Assembly (NCBI RefSeq): GCF_024296865.1
Contig: NZ_CP101134.1
Location: 4,340,001-4,404,000 of the forward strand
Length of the DNA stretch: 64,000 nucleotides
Direction of reading: 5' to 3'
Origin: Sphingobacterium sp. LZ7M1
Lineage (GTDB): Bacteria > Bacteroidota > Bacteroidia > Sphingobacteriales > Sphingobacteriaceae
Part shown: in pieces, positions 1 to 8,788 of the stretch
How the letters are laid out: the number at the start of each line of letters is the position of its first letter
Numbering within the stretch: position 1 is the stretch's first letter
Position numbers and translations under genes: made by a program
Notes under the pieces: generated by a model
What the model was told of the DNA's origin: nothing
Database searches by the model: none
The model's input: only the letters and a program-made list of their open reading frames with translations

Positions 1-2
1 AG

Positions 3-467
3 AACCGGGAACAGCAGAACCCTACCCTTTACAAAACCGTACGATCAGAAAAATGGATCGTTTTCTTTATCGTGACGATCATCGGAATCATTGCAATATT
101 TAATATTATTGGTTCCCTGACCATGTTGGTGATCGACAAGAAACAGGATATGGTGGTATTGAATAGTTTAGGGGCGAGCAATAACCTCATCCAAAACATC
201 TTTTATTACCAAGGCATCCTCATTGCATTGATCGGAAGTGTCACTGGCGCTTTCTTAGGATTGGTTTTCTGTTTATTGCAAGATCATTTCGGATTTGTCA
301 CAACCAGCGAAGGCTCATTGTTCGACGCCTACCCTGTAGACATTCGTTATATGGATTTGGTGCTGATCTTTATTACGGTAATGGCGGTTTCCACTTTGGT
401 TTCTTATATGGCCTCCAGGTTAAACATAAGAGGCATCAATAAGCGCGGAGCGCTAGAGTCCAATTAA
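3..467 (+). CDS. LolC/LolE-type ABC transporter permease, C-terminal part
   Basis: The reading frame is open from the left edge, so the gene starts outside the window; the first internal ATG at 72 is not its start. The visible part opens with a hydrophilic stretch (REQQNPTLYKTVRSEKW), followed by a hydrophobic helix, the motif DKKQDMVVLNSLGAS, and two further membrane segments. This is the FtsX-like C-terminal domain of the LolCDE/MacB permease superfamily, where the segment after the helix contacts the ATPase. The family moves lipoproteins from the inner membrane toward the outer membrane. LolC/E is the most likely identity, but other FtsX-fold permeases cannot be excluded from the C-terminus alone. 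Its stop overlaps the stop of the convergent gene by 4 bases. Confidence 0.8.
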   Translation, partial: NREQQNPTLYKTVRSEKWIVFFIVTIIGIIAIFNIIGSLTMLVIDKKQDMVVLNSLGASNNLIQNIFYYQGILIALIGSVTGAFLGLVFCLLQDHFGFVTTSEGSLFDAYPVDIRYMDLVLIFITVMAVSTLVSYMASRLNIRGINKRGALESN

Positions 468-1120
468 TACTTCAGTCGCTGTCTACTAAAATCTCCACGC
501 TTGATCTGGTTGATCAATGAACCCCAAGCAAAAGGATTCAACAGTGGGTTTGCCATATTTTGGTTGATGGCTTTATTCGACATATTGATATGTCGCTGAA
601 AGTTATTAAACGTTTGGATTTCTTCAGCACTCCTAGGAACAATCTTAGAAAGAGATGCCAAAGCTTGAGGAGATAGATTCCTTTTTGCAGTCATTACATC
701 ATCACTACCAATATTCAAGGCCAAGAATTCCATATTGAACTCTTCAATACTTGCCCATGGCAGTGGAGGACCAACAGTAACCATCGGTAATTCCTCTACG
801 GTGGGTGTCAATTCGATCTTGACGGTATATTTATCACCATCGACATTAGGAATGGTAATCCTCACGGAGCGGTAACCAATAGAAGAAAAGACAATCTCGT
901 CACCGGTATGTCCGACAAAGGAGAAGTAACCTTCATGGTTGGCTGAATATGTCTCATTCCCATAACTTTCATTTCGAATAGTCACATAAGGAACTGCAAT
1001 ATCCGTCTCCTCCGCTAAAATATACCCAGAGACCTGTACTATTTTATTGTTCTGAGCTTGGAGGCTCAAACCAACTGCCAATAGTACAGCAAGCAAGATA
1101 TATTTCTGTAGGAATTTCAT
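464..1120 (-). CDS. Secreted carboxypeptidase-like regulatory domain protein
   Basis: A 218-residue protein with a clear signal peptide (hydrophobic core after MKFLQKY, cleavage near LQAQ). Residues about 27-105 form a carboxypeptidase-D-like beta-sandwich, with the pattern VSGYI..A....VPYVTI, then G.F.F...GDEIVFSSIGY as in the N-domains of Bacteroidota TonB receptors. The C-terminal 110 residues have no recognisable fold. Stand-alone proteins of this type are common in Bacteroidota and are poorly characterised. A TAGTTTTG -7-like element at 1128-1135 lies only 7 bases before the ATG. No partner gene is obvious; the neighbour across the start is the NifU-like gene on the same strand. Confidence 0.75.
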   Translation of the reverse strand: MKFLQKYILLAVLLAVGLSLQAQNNKIVQVSGYILAEETDIAVPYVTIRNESYGNETYSANHEGYFSFVGHTGDEIVFSSIGYRSVRITIPNVDGDKYTVKIELTPTVEELPMVTVGPPLPWASIEEFNMEFLALNIGSDDVMTAKRNLSPQALASLSKIVPRSAEEIQTFNNFQRHINMSNKAINQNMANPLLNPFAWGSLINQIKRGDFSRQRLKY

Positions 1121-1191
1121 GTAGCAACAAAACTAGGGAAAATCATACGTAAGACGCTGTTAAATAGTGTTAACAGCATCTAATATTTTTA

Positions 1192-1467
1192 TTACAATTG
1201 GTTGGGGTTTATCGCATTGGGATCATCCATATCCGTGATATTGATTGCTTCCACAGCAACAATCTCCGGAACGGCCTTTTTAATCGCTTGTTCTAAACCT
1301 GCTTTAAAAGTCATGATACTCATTGAACAATTTGCGCAAGTCCCCAACAATTTAAGCTTCACAACGTTGTCTGGCGTAATTTCTTCAATAGAAACGTTAC
1401 CCCCATCAGTCTGTAAATAAGGTCTGATGGAATCCAATGCTTGCTCTACTCTTTCAAATAAGGTCAT
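1192..1467 (-). CDS. NifU C-terminal domain Fe-S cluster scaffold/carrier protein
   Basis: A 91-residue protein consisting only of the NifU C-terminal (Nfu) domain. The signature is complete: an N-terminal LDSIRPYLQTDGGNV segment, then LGTCANCSMS with the CxxC pair at Cys44 and Cys47. In Nfu proteins these two cysteines bind a bridging [4Fe-4S] cluster between two subunits for delivery to client apoproteins in the cytoplasm. The length matches the single-domain Nfu family. The ATG is the natural start because the domain begins almost at once. No Shine-Dalgarno is visible. Confidence 0.93.
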   Translation of the reverse strand: MTLFERVEQALDSIRPYLQTDGGNVSIEEITPDNVVKLKLLGTCANCSMSIMTFKAGLEQAIKKAVPEIVAVEAINITDMDDPNAINPNQL

Positions 1468-1696
1468 TTTAAATCCTGATAAAATATATTAAACGTAAAT
1501 ATAGTTATTATTTTAATTATTTGTGACATGCCCGATGCTAATTCAACATTCATTTGACTTAACAAAAAACCCTAATATTAGCCTCAAGACCTTCAATCTC
1601 AGCAAAATGAGGCACTTTAAGTTAAAGATTGTTAAAACCAGGTTCATCCAAGAATTACCTTATTGAAATCAAGTATTTTCGCGTATCATTAAATAA

Positions 1697-1727
1697 TTGA
1701 AAATTAGTATTAATTCACGTATCTTTG
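1697..1727 (+). promoter_or_regulatory. Bacteroidota-type promoter of the bamD operon
   Basis: A TTG at 1697-1699, a 20-base spacer and a perfect TAnnTTTG -7 element (TATCTTTG) at 1720-1727. The start codon of bamD follows after only four bases, so transcription is expected to begin at or next to the ATG. Confidence 0.75.
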
Positions 1728-1731
1728 TGGG

Positions 1732-2658
1732 ATGTTTTTAAAGAATCATGTATTTAGCCTAATTGTCGGCTTGTTTCTTTTATTGGGCTTGGGTAGTTGT
1801 AAGAGTAAATTCGAAAAACTACGCGCAAGCAATAACGTACAAATGAAGTATCAAGAAGCTGTAAAGTACTACGAAAAAGAGAAGTACTCTAAAGCTTTGA
1901 CCTTATTTCAAGATCTGTTGGCCAAATACCGTGGCACAGCTGATGCTGAAGATCTAAACTATTACACTGCTTTTGCTGCCTATCGTCTTAAAGATTATAT
2001 CTCAGCAAGATTTCACTTTAAAAACTTTGCAGATAATTATCCAAACAGCCCTAGAGCTGAGGAATGTCGGTTTATGTCTGCATACTGTTATTATTTAGAT
2101 TCTCCACGATCAAATTTAGATCAAGACAATACACGTAAGGCGATTGACCAACTTCAACTCTTTGTGAACCTGTACCCTGAGTCGGAACGAGCAAAAGAGG
2201 CTGGTGATTTGATCCAAAACCTTCGTGACAAATTAGAGAAGAAAGCTTTTGACAATGCCAAATTGTATTTCAATATGGGATTGCCAGATGATTACCGTGC
2301 AGCTGTGATCGCATTGGAAAATGTATTAAAAATATATCCAGACACCAAGCACGCAGAAGATATCGAATATCTATTGGTAAAATCACAATATCTTTTTGCC
2401 GATAACTCCTACCCTCACCGTCAAGAGGAAAGATTCAATCAGATGATTGATTATTACGACAGCTTTATGGAGCATTACCCTGAGAGCAAGTACAACAATG
2501 AGTTGAACGGCCTTCGCGGAAGTGCGGACAGAAAGATTGCCTCTGCCCTGAAGATCATGGCTAATGACGAAAAAATGAGGAAACAACGTGAAGAAGACTT
2601 AGGTATTGCAACACCAAATGGTGTTCCAATCGAGACCGAGAATAACAATCAACAATAA
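1732..2658 (+). CDS. bamD: Outer membrane protein assembly factor BamD
   Basis: A 308-residue lipoprotein: signal peptide with lipobox LGSC (Cys near residue 23), then about five TPR-like helical repeats (for example YYEKEKYSKALTLFQDLLAKYRGT and YYTAFAAYRLKDYISARFHFKNFADNYPNS). This is the layout of BamD/ComL, the periplasmic lipoprotein of the BAM complex that works with BamA to insert beta-barrels into the outer membrane. The acidic, low-complexity tail after residue 280 is a Bacteroidota extension. It heads an operon with rpoZ and coaBC (gaps of 28 and 10 bases). The promoter spacing predicts a leaderless transcript. Confidence 0.93.
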   Translation: MFLKNHVFSLIVGLFLLLGLGSCKSKFEKLRASNNVQMKYQEAVKYYEKEKYSKALTLFQDLLAKYRGTADAEDLNYYTAFAAYRLKDYISARFHFKNFADNYPNSPRAEECRFMSAYCYYLDSPRSNLDQDNTRKAIDQLQLFVNLYPESERAKEAGDLIQNLRDKLEKKAFDNAKLYFNMGLPDDYRAAVIALENVLKIYPDTKHAEDIEYLLVKSQYLFADNSYPHRQEERFNQMIDYYDSFMEHYPESKYNNELNGLRGSADRKIASALKIMANDEKMRKQREEDLGIATPNGVPIETENNNQQ

Positions 2659-2686
2659 TCTTTAGTACATCCATTTTTATTTATAT

Positions 2687-3013
2687 ATGAATCAGAATAA
2701 AAATACCGTTCCAAATTCAACAGTAACTCGCGATTTAAGAGAGTTAGACCAAACTACTGATAACCTTTACGAATCTATCGTTGTTATCAGCAAGCGTGCT
2801 AATCAAATCGCTGTAGATATGAAAGAGGAGTTAAACCAAAAATTGTCAGAGTTTGCTAGCAGCAATGATAATTTAGAGGAAGTGTTTGAAAACCGTGAGC
2901 AAATTGAAATCTCTAAGCACTACGAAAGATTGCCAAAACCAACTTTAGTAGCTATCGACGAGTTTTTACACGAGAAAGTATATTTCAGAAACCCATCTAA
3001 AGAACAAGAGTAA
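2687..3013 (+). CDS. rpoZ: DNA-directed RNA polymerase omega subunit
   Basis: A 108-residue protein matching the Bacteroidota form of RpoZ: ITVTRDL-like start (VTRDLRELDQTTDNLYESIVVISKRANQIA), the helix that carries the conserved ARRA-like segment, and a C-terminal segment ending in FLHEKVYFRNP. Omega assists assembly and stability of the beta-prime subunit. Bacteroidota omegas are diverged from E. coli RpoZ, so recognition rests on this segment and on the conserved position between bamD and coaBC. No separate promoter is visible; it is presumably read from the bamD promoter. Confidence 0.88.
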   Translation: MNQNKNTVPNSTVTRDLRELDQTTDNLYESIVVISKRANQIAVDMKEELNQKLSEFASSNDNLEEVFENREQIEISKHYERLPKPTLVAIDEFLHEKVYFRNPSKEQE

Positions 3014-3023
3014 GCTATTTACC

Positions 3024-4226
3024 ATGTCTTTAAGAGACAAACATATTGTAATTGGTATAAGCGGCAGCATCGCCGCTTATAAGATTGCAACATTGGTAAG
3101 ATTACTGAGAAAAGCAGAAGCCTCCGTTCAGGTTATCATGACCCAGGAAGCTACTCAATTCATTACTCCACTTACTCTTTCTACCCTTTCCAATAACCCC
3201 GTTTTCGTTGAATATTACGACCAAAAAACAGGGGAATGGAATAACCATGTCCATATTGCCGAATCGGCAGACCTCATTTTAATTGCTCCAGCTACTGCAA
3301 ATACTTTGGCAAAATGTGCCCAAGGTATCTGCGACAATCTTCTTCAAGCAGTCTATCTTTCTGCAAAAAGCAAGGTTTTCTTAGCTCCGGCAATGGATTT
3401 GGACATGTGGATACACCCATCTGTCAAAAACAACATCCATCTGCTCCAATCCTACGGAAATGTGATCATCCCTCCGGGAAAAGGAGATCTGGCCAGCGGA
3501 CTGGTAGGTGAAGGTAGACTGGCAGAACCGGAAGAAATCTTCCAGTTTATCCAAGACTATTTCGAATCCGATAAACCGCTTTCTGGAAAGAAAGCCCTGG
3601 TTTCAGCAGGACCAACCTATGAAGCTATCGATCCAGTTCGTTTCATTGGCAATCATTCCAGCGGAAAGATGGGTTATGCCATTGCGAAGGAACTCAGCAG
3701 CCTTGGCGCTGAAGTGACCCTAGTCAGTGGTCCAACAGCTTTGAGCACGCCAGAGGGCGTAAAAAGGGTCAATATTCAGTCTGCAGCAGAGATGTTTGAT
3801 GCATGCAGCAAATACTTTGATCAAGCCGACATCACGGTCATGAGCGCAGCCGTTGCGGACTATACCCCTACCGAAGTTGCCGATCAGAAAATCAAGAAAA
3901 AAGCCGAAGACTTCAGCATATCCCTTAAAAAAACAACGGATATCTTAGCTAGCCTTGGAGCAAAAAAGACAGAAAAGCAGACGCTGGTTGGATTTGCACT
4001 AGAGACAAACAATGAGTTGGAAAATGCAATTGGCAAGCTGAAGAGAAAAAACCTAGATTTTATAGTACTCAATTCCATGCAGGATAAGGGTGCCGGTTTT
4101 GCACACGACACCAATAAAATCACGGTCATCAATAAAAAAGAAGAGATACTTTCATTTGATCTAAAAAGCAAGGAGGAAGTGGCAAAGGATATTTGTGCTT
4201 TGATCTTAGCCCATCAAAATCTATAA
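3024..4226 (+). CDS. coaBC: Bifunctional phosphopantothenoylcysteine decarboxylase / phosphopantothenate-cysteine ligase
   Basis: A 400-residue CoaBC (Dfp). The CoaC half (residues about 5-185) has the FMN-binding GISGSIAAYK start and His77 in NNHVHIAES. The CoaB half (190-400) starts at KALVSAGPTYEAIDPVRFIGNHSSGKMG and includes the SAAVADYTP and KIKK segments for CTP and substrate binding. The enzyme carries out two consecutive cytoplasmic steps of coenzyme A synthesis. Two CoaC positions differ from E. coli Dfp: PAMN is PAMD (Asp125) and the Cys of the ACG clamp is Ser158 (LASGLVGEGR). From memory this pattern is common in Bacteroidota, so it is probably not inactivating. It is the last gene of the bamD operon and converges on an rRNA methyltransferase. 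Confidence 0.95.
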   Translation: MSLRDKHIVIGISGSIAAYKIATLVRLLRKAEASVQVIMTQEATQFITPLTLSTLSNNPVFVEYYDQKTGEWNNHVHIAESADLILIAPATANTLAKCAQGICDNLLQAVYLSAKSKVFLAPAMDLDMWIHPSVKNNIHLLQSYGNVIIPPGKGDLASGLVGEGRLAEPEEIFQFIQDYFESDKPLSGKKALVSAGPTYEAIDPVRFIGNHSSGKMGYAIAKELSSLGAEVTLVSGPTALSTPEGVKRVNIQSAAEMFDACSKYFDQADITVMSAAVADYTPTEVADQKIKKKAEDFSISLKKTTDILASLGAKKTEKQTLVGFALETNNELENAIGKLKRKNLDFIVLNSMQDKGAGFAHDTNKITVINKKEEILSFDLKSKEEVAKDICALILAHQNL

Positions 4227-4227
4227 G

Positions 4228-5595
4228 TTATAGATTTGCTATCCTAACTTCCCTTGGGTAGTAATTATTGATACGATTTCCCAAAACCTTTACCCAGCCT
4301 AAAGAAACCCCCTCATAATTAATCAAGCACCAGCCTTTTTTCACCCCATTGAACAATTCAATGTCCAACTGTTCCTTTCTTAGGAAATCCTGAGCATCTA
4401 ATAAAGAGAGCTCCACTGAAGACAGATTTTTATCTCTAAAAACACTCAATGCCAGATCATGGGATGGAACAAGCTCCTTTCCTATCCACTTTCCTACCAT
4501 TGTTCCTGCATTTTTGAGGTAAAGGACCTGTTGTAAAGCCTTTAAGCTGGCTTCCAAGTCTTTCGGAAAAATGTGGACATTTTCATTGTGCATTAATGTG
4601 GAAAAGTCCTTGTCATTTTCAATCCATCCAACTAGGCAGTCTTTAGGAACTGGAGATTTCTCCATTTTCATCTTCTTGGTCGAGAATGTAGGCTGGATAT
4701 GCTTTACTTGCAGGATGCCAATGAAAAATCCTTCTCCCTTAGTTTTATGCGGATAAAAACGATAGCCAGTGGCCTTATGTTTTTCAGATTTGGTCAGTTC
4801 TATTCCCCAATCAGGATCAACCGGAACTTCTATGCTAGCAAGGTTATATTCTTCGATCAGCCAATCCAAAATATCTTCATTTTCCTCAGAAGAATAAGAA
4901 CAGGTAGAATACAGTAAATAGCCATTGCTGCTCAAACAAGATACAACTTCAGATAAAATCCTTTGTTGCCTCTCCCTGCAGAGCTTTACATTCGCTTCTG
5001 ACCATTCATCAATACTATCTTCATCTTTTCGAAACATGCCTGAACCCGAACAAGGGGCATCCACCAGCATTAGATCGAAGAACCCTGGCAACCTTCTGAA
5101 AGCTGAAGGATCGTTATTGGTCACCACAACATTTGGGAACCCCCAACGTATCAGGTTTTCCTGTAGGATGACGGATCTACTCTTTATGATTTCATTTGCT
5201 ACCAATAAGCTATTGGGACTGATCTGATCATTGACCAAGGTAGATTTCCCTCCTGGTGCTGCACATAGATCTAAGGCCTTGATGTCCCTTTCCCGAAGTT
5301 TTAGTTCCTTCAAGATATGACTGACAAACATAGATGATGCTTCCTGCACATAATAACAGCCCGCATGAAATAAGGGGTCCAAGGTAAATTTTGGACGTTC
5401 ATTCAGATAATACCCATTTTCACACCAGGGGATCCGGTCGGCAAGTTCAAAGTCTAATTCTGTGGGTTTTTTAGGATTTAAGCGTATGGAGGTGAGTTTT
5501 TCCCCGCTTTCATGTGCGGCTTTAAAGGCGTCTTCGTCAAAAAATGGATTTATACCTAATCTTTTTATTAAGGAATTCGGGAGAATATTACTCAT
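4228..5595 (-). CDS. RsmB/RsmF-like RNA cytosine-C5 methyltransferase
   Basis: A 455-residue SAM-dependent NOL1/NOP2/Sun family enzyme. It shows the SAM-binding LDLCAAPGGKSTLV motif, VDAPCSGSGMFRK with the first catalytic-region Cys, and LLYSTCSYSSEENE with the TC motif nucleophile. An N-terminal RNA-binding extension (1-100) and a C-terminal region with a PUA-like tail (..KGWCLINYEGVSLGWVKVLGNRINNYYP) match RsmF rather than RsmB, so 16S rRNA or tRNA is the likely substrate. The stop lies one base from the coaBC stop. No clear promoter was found upstream. Confidence 0.9.
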   Translation of the reverse strand: MSNILPNSLIKRLGINPFFDEDAFKAAHESGEKLTSIRLNPKKPTELDFELADRIPWCENGYYLNERPKFTLDPLFHAGCYYVQEASSMFVSHILKELKLRERDIKALDLCAAPGGKSTLVNDQISPNSLLVANEIIKSRSVILQENLIRWGFPNVVVTNNDPSAFRRLPGFFDLMLVDAPCSGSGMFRKDEDSIDEWSEANVKLCRERQQRILSEVVSCLSSNGYLLYSTCSYSSEENEDILDWLIEEYNLASIEVPVDPDWGIELTKSEKHKATGYRFYPHKTKGEGFFIGILQVKHIQPTFSTKKMKMEKSPVPKDCLVGWIENDKDFSTLMHNENVHIFPKDLEASLKALQQVLYLKNAGTMVGKWIGKELVPSHDLALSVFRDKNLSSVELSLLDAQDFLRKEQLDIELFNGVKKGWCLINYEGVSLGWVKVLGNRINNYYPREVRIANL

Positions 5596-5654
5596 ATTAT
5601 GCTAATAAATCTATGTAAATTTACAGGAATTATTTTTTTCCTTTAATATTTAGA

Positions 5655-6044
5655 ATGAAAGAATTTAAAAAATATTATATCATACCTGCTACACCTGAGG
5701 AACTTTACAGAGCATTGACGACTGAAATAACCATCAGATTATGGACTGGCGACCTTGTAGAAATCGACCCAGTGCCCAATGGAGAATTCTCCATGTGGGA
5801 TGGAGCCATTCAAGGAAAGTTCCTGGAATTGGAACCGTTCAGCAAAATTGTCCAGGAATGGTATTTCGGAGAGCAGGAAGAACCTTCCATCGTGACCCTG
5901 AAACTCCATGAACATAAAAAGGGTACTTCATTAGAAGTAAGGCAAAGCAACATTCCTGACGAGGCCTATGATGATATCGTCGATGGATGGGATGATCCCT
6001 ATATTTCATCATTGATGGAATTTTATGACGAAGAAGAAGATTAA
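5655..6044 (+). CDS. START-like (SRPBCC/AHSA1-type) domain protein
   Basis: A 129-residue soluble protein with the helix-grip pattern of SRPBCC proteins: FKKYYIIPATPEELYRALTTEITIRLWTG at the N-terminus, GEFSMWDGAIQGKFLELEPFSKIVQEWYFG in the middle and a long C-terminal helix. Bacteroidota carry this as a short conserved START-like protein with no known ligand. The acidic end (EFYDEEED) is typical of the group. It is monocistronic and ends at a bidirectional terminator. Confidence 0.8.
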   Translation: MKEFKKYYIIPATPEELYRALTTEITIRLWTGDLVEIDPVPNGEFSMWDGAIQGKFLELEPFSKIVQEWYFGEQEEPSIVTLKLHEHKKGTSLEVRQSNIPDEAYDDIVDGWDDPYISSLMEFYDEEED

Positions 6045-6060
6045 GACCCTTCAAAAAAAT

Positions 6061-6088
6061 AAAAGCCATGTCCTTTGACATGGCTTTT
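6061..6088. terminator. Bidirectional rho-independent terminator
   Basis: A perfect 12-bp stem (AAAAGCCATGTC with its complement) around a four-base loop, with A-rich and T-rich flanks on both sides. It serves the START-like gene on the plus strand and the large cytochrome protein on the minus strand. Confidence 0.9.
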
Positions 6089-6109
6089 ATTTTGTTATTT
6101 ATTAAGCTT

Positions 6110-8788
6110 TTATTTCTGTTTTTCTAAGAAAGATACCAGCGATGCAAACTCTTCCAAAGTCAATGAATTTGCCAAACCGGCCGGCATCATAGAATTCGGC
6201 ATTTCTTTTCTACTTGCCACATTGCTTTTGTTGATGGTATTCACATTCCCGGCAATATCTCTCAGTACAAGCTTGCTTGCAGTCTCCTGGGTCACAAAAC
6301 CCATGAAATTCTTCTTGTCCTTAGTCGTTACCAAGACAGTGGAGAATCCTTGGGAAATTGATGCATTAGGTCTCAAGATCGATTCGGCAATCTGCTCACG
6401 GTTCATGATACCACCGATCTGTCCCATAAATGGTCCCTTCATAGCCTCGCCTTTATTGACACTGTGACAAGCATGGCAACCTTGTTTGTTAAACAAAGCT
6501 TTACCTTTCGTAGGATCTCCCTTTACTTTACGTAGTGCTATCATTACCTCTTCGATAGAAGTTTTACCTACCTGTCCTTTTTGGTTCTTGATTTTCTCTA
6601 GGTCAACTTTCTTCTCTGTAGGCTGTTTTTCAGCAATTGCCTTAGGTTCTACAATATCAAATGCAGCAATCTCCATCCTGAATTTTTCATTTAGGTCAGC
6701 AAAATACTGTTTTTTGGAACTACTGCTTTTTGCTCCCTCAGCAACCAGGAATTTTTCGATAACCGGTGATGATGCCCAATCAACGGCTTTATAATATGGA
6801 CCATGCGAATCCGGACGGGTTCCCCACCACCAAGAAGCATCATAATCCGCTTCTTTTTTATACAACCTGGCAAGGGTAACCAGGATTTTATCCTTTAATT
6901 TTTGATCCTTTGTTTTTCCATATGCAGCGATCAATCCTTCTACGGCTCTTGGATCATGCATATAGCGCAATGCCCATAATGCCAGATCAGGACTCTCTGT
7001 GCTCAAAAATCCTACGGCAGGATTTACGGCATTCAAGCGAACCAATGCTTTTACGGCCAAATGAGGGAGAATAATTGCTGAGTTAGGAACATCATGAGGA
7101 CCTTCCTTTCCTTTTGCAGGAGCAATGAACGATGCTGGTACAGCCACTTGTAGCAATGAATTGGCCACTTCTGGTCGACCCAATCTACCTAATGAAACAG
7201 CAGAAACGGCCTGAACCCTAACCGATGGATCTTTCAACCCTTCAACAAAAGGATCTGTAGGCACTTGGTCCACTGTAGACAAACGGTCTGTCAAGGCACG
7301 GTATGCAAATTCCCTAACGGTTGCTTCCTTAGCAAGGTCTAGCAAAGCTGTAACGCCTTTTCCTTTAGCTACCTGTGCATAAGTATAAATACCAGCCACT
7401 CGGCTGCTCAATGGCAAATTCTTGTCTTGAGCAGTCTCCAATGCTGCAGTAGCAGCTTCATCAGATGCTCTTGCTACCAATTCTTGGGAAGCATATAACC
7501 TAATCGTAGAACTTCCAGACTTCAACAGTTCCTTCAATTCAGCTACAGAAGCATTCTTGATTTCTGGAAAGGCTTTGTAAGTCCAACCTTGAGGTACAAC
7601 ACGAACGATATAACCTTTATCAGGATTACCTGAATAGCCCGCACCATCCCATGCAGATAGGTATAATCTACCTGAACCATCTACATCCACATCCGTAATC
7701 TGTGGCAACTTGATGAATTCTTCTTCTTTCTGTTTGAAGCTAGGGCCATCCGGAGTCACATGATGCATATAAAGGAAGTTCCTTCCCCAATCTGCCATCA
7801 TTGGCACCTTATTATATTTTTCTGGCCAAGTATCCTCATCCATGTATAAGGATCCTGTTCCTGAACCACCACCCAACATGGCCAATGCCGGAATGATCTC
7901 TTCTGTAAAGTTTTGGAACAATAAAGGATAACCATATTCACCAGATTGGATCTGATGGGAAAAACGGATATCCCAGCCCCCACCATCATTGGTATTATCC
8001 CTGGTGAAGATATTCATAAATGGATCGATTGCAACATCATAAATATTGCGCAGGCCATGTGTATATAGTTCCATTTCGGTACCATCAGGACGGACCCTCA
8101 AAACACCACCGCCTAGATTGGTCAATTTCTTGCCATCTGCACCCGTAGCATTATGGAACCCAAAATCTCCAACTGCGATATAGATCCAGCCATCGATTCC
8201 CATTCTAATCCCATTTGTTGCATGGTCCGTACCACGTTCTTGAATATACTTGGCATTACTTAAGCCATTGATCAATACCTTAGGGTCTCCATCTGCAACA
8301 CCATCTTTATCCTTGTCTTCAAATACCACAAGGTCCATACCTGTTGCAATCCCTGATTTGGAATCAAATGTCGTGTGCAGGACAAATACTTGATCGCCTA
8401 GGACAAAGATTCCCCTTGGGTTATCCACGCGGGCGAAATCTGTATGCTTATCCATGCTGCCGTTATTATCCGAATCCACAAATCGACGGATAAAGCCTTT
8501 GCCCATATCCTTACCCAGAGATCCGATCATATCCACACCTACATAGACTTCTCCAGTAGGGGCAACTGCTAGGCAGGCAGGCGAAGGTGTAAGATCTGGA
8601 CCGGTAAATTCGGTCATGATCAGATCGGATGGAGCACCAGACATGGTTTTTAAAGTATCCTGTCCCATTCGGATACCGTACTGATTAGTGAAATTGTTTT
8701 TAGTTTGAGATAGTTCTGAGTTCTCATTAAAATTGGGGAACCCCAACATTAATGGAAGGAGAAAAAATAAATTAAATGTTCTTTTCAT
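6110..8788 (-). CDS. Exported propeller/HEAT-repeat protein with C-terminal cytochrome c domain (PVC-type haem-binding)
   Basis: An 892-residue exported protein. After a signal peptide, residues about 55-400 form a sugar-dehydrogenase-like beta-propeller (GEVYVGVD, GWIYIAVGDFGFH, GGVLRVRPDGTEMELY..GLRN, GRLYLSAWDGAGYSG). Residues about 400-660 are HEAT-like repeats (VRVQAVSAVSLGRLG and similar). The C-terminus is a class I cytochrome c with CHACH at 771-775 and a Met-rich MMPAGL segment that can supply the sixth haem ligand. Such architectures are annotated as PVC-type haem-binding proteins and are thought to oxidise sugars or other carbohydrates in the periplasm; the substrate here is unknown. 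It is single, not in an operon, and ends at the shared terminator. Confidence 0.85.
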   Translation of the reverse strand: MKRTFNLFFLLPLMLGFPNFNENSELSQTKNNFTNQYGIRMGQDTLKTMSGAPSDLIMTEFTGPDLTPSPACLAVAPTGEVYVGVDMIGSLGKDMGKGFIRRFVDSDNNGSMDKHTDFARVDNPRGIFVLGDQVFVLHTTFDSKSGIATGMDLVVFEDKDKDGVADGDPKVLINGLSNAKYIQERGTDHATNGIRMGIDGWIYIAVGDFGFHNATGADGKKLTNLGGGVLRVRPDGTEMELYTHGLRNIYDVAIDPFMNIFTRDNTNDGGGWDIRFSHQIQSGEYGYPLLFQNFTEEIIPALAMLGGGSGTGSLYMDEDTWPEKYNKVPMMADWGRNFLYMHHVTPDGPSFKQKEEEFIKLPQITDVDVDGSGRLYLSAWDGAGYSGNPDKGYIVRVVPQGWTYKAFPEIKNASVAELKELLKSGSSTIRLYASQELVARASDEAATAALETAQDKNLPLSSRVAGIYTYAQVAKGKGVTALLDLAKEATVREFAYRALTDRLSTVDQVPTDPFVEGLKDPSVRVQAVSAVSLGRLGRPEVANSLLQVAVPASFIAPAKGKEGPHDVPNSAIILPHLAVKALVRLNAVNPAVGFLSTESPDLALWALRYMHDPRAVEGLIAAYGKTKDQKLKDKILVTLARLYKKEADYDASWWWGTRPDSHGPYYKAVDWASSPVIEKFLVAEGAKSSSSKKQYFADLNEKFRMEIAAFDIVEPKAIAEKQPTEKKVDLEKIKNQKGQVGKTSIEEVMIALRKVKGDPTKGKALFNKQGCHACHSVNKGEAMKGPFMGQIGGIMNREQIAESILRPNASISQGFSTVLVTTKDKKNFMGFVTQETASKLVLRDIAGNVNTINKSNVASRKEMPNSMMPAGLANSLTLEEFASLVSFLEKQK

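Noticed and set aside
4571..5227. Plus-strand ORFs opposite the RNA methyltransferase
   Set aside because: Shadow frames of a strongly conserved gene with all motifs on the other strand.
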